From NCBI GenBank assembly GCA_019686145.1, contig JADGHK010000027.1:1-12990 (forward strand): a DNA stretch of 12,990 nucleotides. Direction: 5' to 3'. A model generated the notes under the pieces. It had not been told where the DNA came from. It did not search any database and saw only the letters and a list, made by a program, of their open reading frames with translations. Origin of the DNA: Bryobacteraceae bacterium. GTDB lineage: Bacteria; Acidobacteriota; Terriglobia; Bryobacterales; Bryobacteraceae. This document shows, one piece after another, positions 6,179 to 11,922 of this stretch (positions are counted from its first letter, which is position 1; each line of letters starts with the position of its first letter). The position numbers and the translations under genes are program-made.

Positions 6179-7027
6179 TCACTCAGTTCGTTGTTTCCGA
6201 ATGTGCGCCGCAAAGCTTGCCGCGGAGTCGAAAGTTTTTGTTAAATCGTGCGACGCGAGGTTTTTTTTCAGCTGTTGCAGGTGTTCAATGTAAAGGGACA
6301 ATGCGGAGTCGATGGAGGAGTGATTGGTGGCGAGGATATCCTTCCATACTTCGTACGAACTCAGTGCTAAGCGGGTGCAATCGATCAGCCCCGGGCCGGC
6401 GACGGGGAAGTATTTGGGCTCAATTATCTCCGACAGGGTCGAAGCAAGAGTTGTAGAAAGAAGCTGCGGCAGGTGTGACAAGTAAGCTACAACGCGGTCG
6501 TGCTCATCCGGCGGGAGAACGCGGAGTGTGGCTCCGGTCATGCGGATGAGTTCCTGGAGCCGCAGAGCCGGTTCCGTTTCGAGGTCTCGCGGAGACGTCG
6601 GAGTAAGGATGTAGGTCCGGCCCTGAAAAAGCGCGGCGTCGGCTGCGCGTACGCCTCGCGTTTCCTTTCCCGCCATCGGATGTCCGCCGAGAAATTGAGC
6701 GCGGCGGATTGAATCCGATGCCTTCTGAACGATCTGCGCTTTTGTGCTGCCTGCGTCGGTAATCAGTGCGGTTGGCCGGACCAGCGGGTCGAGGGAGGGA
6801 AGAATCTCGATGATGCGAAGGACGGGTTGGGCCAGGTAGATCAGATCCGCCTGCTGCACGGCCTGCTCGAATCCGGGCGCTTCATCGATGACGCCAAGAT
6901 CCAAAGCCTCGCGCTCGACCTGCGGGGAGCTGACGCCAAGGATGCGGCCTGGAAAACCAGCCGCGCGAAGTGCCTTGGCGAAGGAGCCTCCGATCAGCCC
7001 GACGCCAAGGATCGCGATCGTCTCCAC
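6179..7027 (-). CDS. tyrA: Prephenate/arogenate dehydrogenase TyrA
   Basis: This 282-residue protein is a monofunctional TyrA. It catalyses oxidative decarboxylation of prephenate (or arogenate) towards tyrosine. The Rossmann fold opens AILGVGLIGGSFAKAL, with GxGxxG at residues 8-13. Catalytic and substrate motifs are present: TDAGSTK with Ser94, GGHPMAG with His116 and nearby Glu122, SHLPQ with His185, and DCTRLALSSYEVWKDIL with Arg219. The end of the second beta strand reads RILGVSSP, with no Asp/Glu in the place that usually selects NAD; Ser residues there suggest NADP use, as in cyanobacterial-type TyrA. No chorismate mutase or ACT domain is fused, and the mutase is a separate gene two places upstream. 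The GTG start is 3 nt after the aroF stop with no clear ribosome binding site, so translation is probably coupled. It is last in the operon. Confidence 0.93.
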   Translation of the reverse strand: METIAILGVGLIGGSFAKALRAAGFPGRILGVSSPQVEREALDLGVIDEAPGFEQAVQQADLIYLAQPVLRIIEILPSLDPLVRPTALITDAGSTKAQIVQKASDSIRRAQFLGGHPMAGKETRGVRAADAALFQGRTYILTPTSPRDLETEPALRLQELIRMTGATLRVLPPDEHDRVVAYLSHLPQLLSTTLASTLSEIIEPKYFPVAGPGLIDCTRLALSSYEVWKDILATNHSSIDSALSLYIEHLQQLKKNLASHDLTKTFDSAASFAAHIRKQRTE

Positions 7028-7030
7028 ACG

Positions 7031-8044
7031 CTATACCGAGCGCCCCACTGCGGGCGCAATCATCTTCAGTTGACCCATCAGTTCCTGGAACTGCTCGGGC
7101 TTAAGCGACTGGGCTCCATCGCTCAGAGCGTGGTCCGGATCGTGGTGGACCTCAACGAGCAGCCCGTCCGCGCCAGCGGCAACGGCGGCGCGGGCCATGG
7201 GAAGCACTTTATCGCGGCGTCCGGTGCCGTGTGATGGGTCAGCCACGATCGGCAGGTGAGAGAGTTTCTTGACGACGGGGATCGCGGAGATGTCCATGGT
7301 ATTTCGTGTGTAGCTTTCGAAGGTCCGGATACCGCGCTCGCAGAGGATTACGTCATAATTGCCGCCGCTGAGGATGTACTCCGCAGACAGGAGAAGCTCT
7401 TCAATTGTCGCCGAAATTCCGCGCTTCAACAGAACGGGCTTCCGGATCTTTCCCAGTTCCCGAAGCAGATTGAAGTTCTGCATGTTGCGAGCGCCGACCT
7501 GCAGAATATCCACATATTCGAGCATGAGCGGAATCTGCGTGTGGTCCATTACCTCGCTGATCACCAGCAATCCGTTGCGGTCGGCCGCTTCGCGCAGCAT
7601 GCGCAGACCTTCTTCTCCAAGCCCCTGGAAGCTGTAAGGAGAGCTCCTCGGTTTGAATGCGCCGCCGCGGATCACCTTCGCTCCGGCGCGAGAGACGATC
7701 TCGGCGGAGCATTCGATCTGGTCGCGGCTTTCGACGCTGCAGGGGCCTGCCATCACGACTACCTCATCGCCGCCGATGGCGACATCGCCTATCTTCACGA
7801 CGGTTCCGGCGGGACGGAAATGGCGGCTTGCAAGCTTGTATGGAGAGGCGATGCGATGGCACTCCTTGACGCCGTCCATCACCTCAAATTCTGCGGGATC
7901 GACGTCTTCGACCGGTCCGACGCCTCCGAGGACTGTGTGGATCACGCCTGTGGACCGATGGACCGTAAAGTTCATCGCAACCAGGCGATCGATCACAGCC
8001 TGGATCTGCTGCTCGGTCGCTCCTTCTTGCATTACGACTAACAT
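7031..8044 (-). CDS. aroF: DAHP synthase, type I-beta with N-terminal regulatory domain
   Basis: This 337-residue enzyme condenses phosphoenolpyruvate with erythrose 4-phosphate, the first step of the shikimate pathway. Residues about 1-65 (MLVVMQEGATEQQIQAVIDR onward, with GVIHTVLGGVG) form a ferredoxin-like domain as in Thermotoga maritima DAHP synthase, where it gives feedback inhibition by tyrosine or phenylalanine. The barrel carries GPCSVES with Cys102, RGGAFKPRSSPYSFQGLG (126-143), QVGARNMQN (182-190), KPVLLKRG (202-209), and DPSHGTGRRD with His272; Glu298 and Asp309 fit the other metal ligands. These four metal-ligand positions match the numbering I recall for the Thermotoga enzyme. 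The start is supported by AGGA 7 nt upstream. It sits 56 nt after chorismate mutase; physical association of the two enzymes is known in related systems and is possible here. It makes the precursor used by both the trp and tyr branches. Confidence 0.95.
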   Translation of the reverse strand: MLVVMQEGATEQQIQAVIDRLVAMNFTVHRSTGVIHTVLGGVGPVEDVDPAEFEVMDGVKECHRIASPYKLASRHFRPAGTVVKIGDVAIGGDEVVVMAGPCSVESRDQIECSAEIVSRAGAKVIRGGAFKPRSSPYSFQGLGEEGLRMLREAADRNGLLVISEVMDHTQIPLMLEYVDILQVGARNMQNFNLLRELGKIRKPVLLKRGISATIEELLLSAEYILSGGNYDVILCERGIRTFESYTRNTMDISAIPVVKKLSHLPIVADPSHGTGRRDKVLPMARAAVAAGADGLLVEVHHDPDHALSDGAQSLKPEQFQELMGQLKMIAPAVGRSV

Positions 8045-8100
8045 AGCTGTCCTGCTTTCCCGGCCAGCGAGCCGGCCTCCCGATGGCGGCTGCTGCGCCG

Positions 8101-8391
8101 CTACCTTCCCATCTGACGACGCTGCACAGTTCGCATCTCGTCGATGATCCGCTCGAAGACGCGCTTCACGGCGTCGTTGGGCAGAGGGCCCCGATTGTTG
8201 CTGAGCACATTGCGAAAGACATCCTCTTCCCGCTTGGGCTCGTAAATCGGCATCTTCAGCGACTCCTTGATGCGGCCTATTTCCTCCACCACGGCGGTTC
8301 GCTGATTCAGGAGTTCGAGAATCCGGAGATCGACAGCATCAATGCGTTTGCGGCATTCTGCGAGGGCGTCAATTGCCTTTTCCTTTGTCAC
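8101..8391 (-). CDS. Chorismate mutase, AroQ class, monofunctional
   Basis: This 96-residue all-helical protein converts chorismate to prephenate, the committed step to tyrosine and phenylalanine. It has the AroQ pattern: helix 1 CRKRIDAVDLRILELLNQR (13-31), GRIKESLKMPIYEPKREEDVF with the catalytic Lys and Arg-Glu (about 39-59), and a last helix ending IIDEMRTVQRR with the active-site Gln. There is no signal peptide, so it acts in the cytoplasm. It starts with GTG, 9 nt after the trpA stop, and the binding site GGGAGGA at 8401-8395 overlaps that stop. It is a free enzyme here rather than fused to prephenate dehydratase, DAHP synthase or TyrA. It lies between the trp genes and aroF-tyrA, linking the two branches of the operon. 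Confidence 0.92.
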   Translation of the reverse strand: MTKEKAIDALAECRKRIDAVDLRILELLNQRTAVVEEIGRIKESLKMPIYEPKREEDVFRNVLSNNRGPLPNDAVKRVFERIIDEMRTVQRRQMGR

Positions 8392-8394
8392 GCG

Positions 8395-8401
8395 TCCTCC
8401 C
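8395..8401 (-). promoter_or_regulatory. Strong ribosome binding site for chorismate mutase overlapping the trpA stop
   Basis: On the minus strand the sequence TAGGGAGGACGCGTG joins the trpA stop codon, a GGGAGGA site and the GTG start of chorismate mutase. The GGAGG core is 4 nt from the GTG. This is the strongest Shine-Dalgarno match seen in the operon and compensates for the GTG start. Confidence 0.6.
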
Positions 8402-9198
8402 TACAGAGCGTTCCGCAGTTCACGCGCAAAGGCCTCGAGGCAAGTCTCGAGGCTCGGGCTGTCTGCATTCTGCTCGATGATGCGCACAATGGCGCTGCCT
8501 ACGACGATGGCGTCCACCTTGCCCGAAAGCTCCGCTGCGTGCTCGGGCCGCGAAATGCCGAAGCCGAGCGCGAGGGGCAGGTTCGTAATCGCGCGCATCG
8601 AGTTGATGAGCGGCTGAGCCGAGGAGGAGACTTTCTCCCGCTCGCCGGTCACGCCTGTTCTTGAGACCATATACACGAAACCGCTGGAATATTGCGCCAC
8701 GAGTTTCAAACGCTCCGGTGTGCTGGTCGGAGCCGCCAGAAACACCGTGTCGAGGCCCTGGGCCCGCGTCATTTCGACGTACCGGCCTGCTTCCTCGACG
8801 CTGAGATCGGTCAGCAGGCAGCCGTCGATTCCCTTGGCGGCTGCGTCCCGGGCAAGCGCCTCAAATCCGTACTTCAACACCGGGTTCAGATAGGTGAACA
8901 ACACCAGCGGAATCTCGCTTCGGCGGCGAATCTCAGCCGCTATTTCGAGCACCGAAGCCAGTGTTGTTCCCGCCTTCAAGGCTCGTTCGACGCCGCGCTG
9001 GATGACGGGCCCATCGGCGATGGGGTCGGAGAAGGGAACGCCCAATTCGATGAGATCAGCCCCGCCCCGTTCGAGCGCGGCAACGAGCGATGGCGTGCGC
9101 TCAGGAGCGGGGTCGCCCGCCGTCAGATAGGCGATCAGGCCTGTGCGGCCTTCGCTGCGCAGGCGCTCAAAAAGCCCGGAGATCCGTGTCGACTTCAT
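8401..9198 (-). CDS. trpA: Tryptophan synthase alpha chain
   Basis: This 265-residue protein is the usual TrpA length. It cleaves indole-3-glycerol phosphate to indole, which is channelled to TrpB. LIELGVPFSDPIADGPVIQRG (49-69) carries both catalytic acids, Glu51 and Asp62 (Glu49/Asp60 in Salmonella). Other TrpA signatures are GLIAYLTAGDP at 20-30, a loop-6 region containing SRTGVTGER, and the phosphate-binding segment LALGFGISRPEHA followed by AIVVGSAIV. The ATG at 9198 lies inside trpB, giving a 32-nt overlap; AAGGA 5 nt upstream marks the start. The overlap and paired function point to coupled, near-equal synthesis of the two chains. Confidence 0.97.
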   Translation of the reverse strand: MKSTRISGLFERLRSEGRTGLIAYLTAGDPAPERTPSLVAALERGGADLIELGVPFSDPIADGPVIQRGVERALKAGTTLASVLEIAAEIRRRSEIPLVLFTYLNPVLKYGFEALARDAAAKGIDGCLLTDLSVEEAGRYVEMTRAQGLDTVFLAAPTSTPERLKLVAQYSSGFVYMVSRTGVTGEREKVSSSAQPLINSMRAITNLPLALGFGISRPEHAAELSGKVDAIVVGSAIVRIIEQNADSPSLETCLEAFARELRNAL

Positions 9199-10387
9199 CC
9201 AAATCCTTCAGGTTCTCGCGATAGATATCCATGTCCTTGTCGCCGCGTCCGGACAGGTTGATGATGTACACCTCACCCTTTGCCGAAGGAGCGCGGCGGA
9301 TGGCTTCGGCGACGGCGTGAGACGATTCAAGGGCCGGTATGATTCCTTCCGTCCGGGATAGGAGCTGCGCAGCTTCGAGCGCCTCCTTGTCCGTGACCGA
9401 GACGTACTCGGCGCGGCCCTGATCGTGCAGCCAGGCGTGCTCCGGCCCGACGAGAGCGTAGTCCAGGCCTGCCGAGATGGAGTGCGTCAGGGAGACCTGC
9501 CCGTCGTCGTCCTGAAGCAGGTAGCTGTAGGCGCCGTGAAGAACGCCCGGCGACCCTCCTGAGAACCGCGCGGCATGGTCGCCGAGTTTCGGCCCGCGGC
9601 CGCCAGCCTCGACGCCGATCAGCCGGACGGTTTCGTCCGGAACAAAGGGATGAAAGATGCCAATCGCATTGCTCCCGCCTCCGACGCAGGCAAAGATCGC
9701 ATCCGGCAGCCGGTTCTCGCGCTCGAGAATCTGCCTCCGCGCTTCCGTGCCGATGACGCTGTGGAAGTCGCGGACCATGAGCGGGTAGGGATGCGCGCCG
9801 AGCGCGGAACCAAGCAGGTAATGCGTTGTTTCGACGTTCGTCACCCAATCCCGCATTGCCTCGCTGATGGCGTCCTTCAGCGTGCGGCTTCCGTTGGTCA
9901 CTCCCACCACGTTCGCGCCCAGGAGCCGCATGCGGAAGACGTTGAGGCGCTGCCGCCGCATGTCTTCCTCTCCCATGTAGACAACGCACTCCATCCCGAA
10001 GAGCGCGCACACAGTGGCAGTGGCGACTCCGTGCTGTCCGGCTCCGGTTTCGGCGATGATCCGGCGCTTGCCCATCCGCCGGGCGAGCAGGGCCTGGCCG
10101 AGACAGTTGTTAATCTTATGAGCGCCCGTATGGAGCAGATCTTCCCGCTTGATGTAGATCCGCGCACCCCCGAGCGTCTCGGAAAGCCGCTTTGCGTAGT
10201 AGAGGGGCGTCGGCCGTCCGGCGTAGCTTTCCATCAGGTCCCGAAGCTCAGCCTGGAAGCCTTCGTCACACCGGGCCGCGGCGTAAGCAGCCTCGATCTC
10301 TTCGAGCGGCGCCATCAGGACCTCCGGGACAAAGCGGCCGCCGTACGGTCCGAAGTGCCCTCGATCGTCGGGTTGGGAGATGGTCAT
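9167..10387 (-). CDS. trpB: Tryptophan synthase beta chain (TrpB1 type)
   Basis: This 406-residue PLP enzyme joins indole and serine to make tryptophan. It begins GHFGPYGGRFVPE, typical of TrpB1. HTGAHKINNCLGQALLARRMG (86-106) carries the PLP lysine Lys91, AETGAGQHGVATA has the catalytic Glu113, CVGGGSNAIG binds the PLP phosphate, and TEGIIPALESSHA is the late signature. The C-terminus extends NLSGRGDKDMDIYRENLKDLDEVDTDLRAF, about 20 residues beyond the canonical SGRGDKD motif, and this tail is the part that overlaps trpA. The start overlaps the trpF stop as ATGA. The bases just before the ATG read AACTCCT, the opposite of a Shine-Dalgarno sequence, so initiation probably relies on ribosomes finishing trpF. 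Confidence 0.97.
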   Translation of the reverse strand: MTISQPDDRGHFGPYGGRFVPEVLMAPLEEIEAAYAAARCDEGFQAELRDLMESYAGRPTPLYYAKRLSETLGGARIYIKREDLLHTGAHKINNCLGQALLARRMGKRRIIAETGAGQHGVATATVCALFGMECVVYMGEEDMRRQRLNVFRMRLLGANVVGVTNGSRTLKDAISEAMRDWVTNVETTHYLLGSALGAHPYPLMVRDFHSVIGTEARRQILERENRLPDAIFACVGGGSNAIGIFHPFVPDETVRLIGVEAGGRGPKLGDHAARFSGGSPGVLHGAYSYLLQDDDGQVSLTHSISAGLDYALVGPEHAWLHDQGRAEYVSVTDKEALEAAQLLSRTEGIIPALESSHAVAEAIRRAPSAKGEVYIINLSGRGDKDMDIYRENLKDLDEVDTDLRAF

Positions 10388-10983
10388 AGGAGTTCAGATT
10401 GCGCGGCAGCGATGAACTGCCTTACTTTTTCATGATCTTTCTTGCCCGGCGCAGATTCCAGTCTTGAGCAGGCGTCGACGCCCCAGGGACGCACTTCGCG
10501 GATGGCGGCCCGGACGTTACCCGCATCCAGGCCGCCGGCAAGGATCAGGCGGCCCGGCAAGCCGTGGGCCCGGGACCAGTTGAATGTCTTGCCGCTGCCG
10601 CCATGGGTGATTGTGGGAGTATCAATCAAGTAGGCTTCGGCTGGCCATTCGGCGATCGCCTTAGACAGTTCTACGGAAGCGGGAAACGCTTTCCACACAC
10701 GAAGACCCTCGAATGCGGGATCGGGCCGTTCGTCGCCGTGCAACTGCACAATGTCCAGATTCGCCTTGTCGCGGATCCGAAGTATGTTGTCAGGCGTTTC
10801 GTCGACAAATACCCCGACCTTCAGCAGACCGGCCGGCAGATCGCGGGCGATTTCTGCAGCATCTCGGGCCGAGATGTAGCGGGGGCTTTTTGCGTAAAAG
10901 TTGAACCCGATGGCCGAAGCCCCGGATTCCGCACAGACCATCGCGTCTTCCCGATTTGTAATGCCGCAGATCTTCACAACCAT
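10384..10983 (-). CDS. trpF: Phosphoribosylanthranilate isomerase
   Basis: This 199-residue single-domain (beta-alpha)8 barrel performs the Amadori rearrangement of phosphoribosylanthranilate. It opens VKICGITNREDA with catalytic Cys6. VQLHGDERPD (79-88), DTPTITHGGSGKTFNW (121-136) and LAGGLDAGNV with the general acid Asp153 follow. The phosphate-binding loop reads GVDACSRLESAPGKKDHEKV (168-187), where the family usually has SSG(V/R)E, so SR-L replaces SG-V; the Glu-Ser-x-Pro-Gly-x-Lys-Asp part is intact. It starts 3 nt after the trpC stop. It is separate from trpC, unlike the fused TrpCF of enterobacteria. Confidence 0.96.
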   Translation of the reverse strand: MVVKICGITNREDAMVCAESGASAIGFNFYAKSPRYISARDAAEIARDLPAGLLKVGVFVDETPDNILRIRDKANLDIVQLHGDERPDPAFEGLRVWKAFPASVELSKAIAEWPAEAYLIDTPTITHGGSGKTFNWSRAHGLPGRLILAGGLDAGNVRAAIREVRPWGVDACSRLESAPGKKDHEKVRQFIAAAQSELL

Positions 10984-10986
10984 TGT

Positions 10987-11772
10987 CTACGACCTGAGCG
11001 CCCCTACTGCTGCTGCGGGATCGCCGGACTTCACCAGGTGCTCGCCAACCAGGAATGCCTGGAAGCCGCTGGCCGCGAGCCGGCGTATATCGCTGGCTGT
11101 ATGAATGCCGCTTTCCGCGACACGGATGGCCGTGGAGGGAATCTTCTCCGCCAGCCGGAGAGCCGTTTCAAGGCTTACCTCAAACGTGTTGAGGTCGCGG
11201 TTGTTGACGCCGATGATTTCGGCGCCTGATTCAATCGCAGCCATCAGCTCGGTTTCCGTGTGAACCTCGACAAGCGCGGCCATACGGTAGCGAGCGGCCA
11301 GCTCGCGCAGGTCGCGCAGCCGCGAGGCGGGAAGGATCGCTGCGATCAGGAGAATGGCGTCCGCGCCGTGAGCAGCGGCCTCGACGACATGGAATTCGTC
11401 GAGCGTGAAGTCCTTGCGAAGCGCGGGAAGGGAGGTCGCCTTACGGGCGCATTCCAGATCCGCGAGACTGCCCTGAAAGAACTTTTCGTCCGTGAGAACG
11501 GATAAGGCCGCCGCCCCGCCGGCCTCGTACTGACGGGCAAGCGCCGGAGCGTCGTAATTCGCGGCGAGCAGTCCTTTGCTCGGGGATGCTTTTTTACATT
11601 CGGCGATAATCGCCGGCGGAGAAGTCCGCAATGCCCGGGCAAAGTCCCGCCGGGCCGCAACCGAAGCTTCGGCCGCAGCCTCCAGATGAGGCAGACTTGC
11701 TTTGCGCTCCCCGGTTTCTGCGAGCTTATGCTCAACGATACGCGACAGGATGGCTGGAACGGCGCCGATCAT
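10987..11772 (-). CDS. trpC: Indole-3-glycerol phosphate synthase
   Basis: This 261-residue barrel enzyme closes the indole ring from CdRP. The N-terminal helix (ILSRIVEHKLAE) is followed by IIAECKKASPSKG with catalytic Glu58 and Lys60, FFQGSLADL (98-106), LRKDFTLDEFHV with Lys120, LVEVHTETEL with Glu169, IGVNNRDLNTF with Asn190, and RVAESGI with Glu220-Ser221; all expected active-site residues are present. It is the first gene of the seven-gene operon. An in-frame TAG five codons upstream excludes a longer start, and no clear Shine-Dalgarno precedes the ATG. trpE, trpG and trpD, which supply its substrate, are not upstream, where acs runs the other way. Confidence 0.96.
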   Translation of the reverse strand: MIGAVPAILSRIVEHKLAETGERKASLPHLEAAAEASVAARRDFARALRTSPPAIIAECKKASPSKGLLAANYDAPALARQYEAGGAAALSVLTDEKFFQGSLADLECARKATSLPALRKDFTLDEFHVVEAAAHGADAILLIAAILPASRLRDLRELAARYRMAALVEVHTETELMAAIESGAEIIGVNNRDLNTFEVSLETALRLAEKIPSTAIRVAESGIHTASDIRRLAASGFQAFLVGEHLVKSGDPAAAVGALRS

Positions 11773-11796
11773 TTGCGGAAAAACTTCATGCTATCA

Positions 11797-11822
11797 CGGC
11801 GCCAAAGCCCCGGCCGGCGCCG
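11797..11822 (-). promoter_or_regulatory. Stem B: GC-only 7-bp inverted repeat upstream of trpC
   Basis: CGGCGCC (11797-11803) and GGCGCCG (11816-11822) are exact reverse complements with a 12-nt loop. The stem lies 25 nt before the trpC ATG and shares 11818-11822 with stem A, so both cannot form in one RNA. A third GGCGCC lies in trpC codons 3-4 (11761-11766). On the minus strand a T5 run occurs about 16 nt after the stem, too far for a standard intrinsic terminator. Confidence 0.4.
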
Positions 11823-11859
11823 GTTCAGGACCCGGCCAGATCCCGGGATGGAACCGGCG
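11818..11859. promoter_or_regulatory. Stem A: long imperfect inverted repeat between trpC and acs
   Basis: CGCCGGTTC (11818-11826) pairs perfectly with GAACCGGCG (11851-11859). Inside it CCCGG (11831-11835) pairs with CCGGG (11843-11847), leaving a 7-nt loop and a small internal bulge, 42 nt in all. It ends directly before the -35 candidate of acs, so it could act as a DNA operator there. For trpC it would be part of the leader RNA if transcription starts to its right. Confidence 0.45.
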
Positions 11860-11861
11860 GC

Positions 11862-11891
11862 TTAAAATCACAGGAGGGCGTCTGATACAAT
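11862..11891 (+). promoter_or_regulatory. Likely sigma-70-type promoter of acs
   Basis: TACAAT (11886-11891) matches the -10 consensus in five of six bases and is preceded by TG plus one base, an extended -10. TTAAAA (11862-11867) is a moderate -35 with an 18-nt spacer. The expected start is near 11898, giving a leader of about 25 nt that contains GGAGAAG at 11906-11912, 10 nt before the acs ATG. Confidence 0.45.
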
Positions 11892-11922
11892 CAGGTTGCC
11901 CTACTGGAGAAGCAATCCACAA

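Noticed and set aside
9575..10435. A 286-codon plus-strand frame opposite trpB
   Set aside because: It is antisense to a fully conserved TrpB and has no domain pattern of its own.
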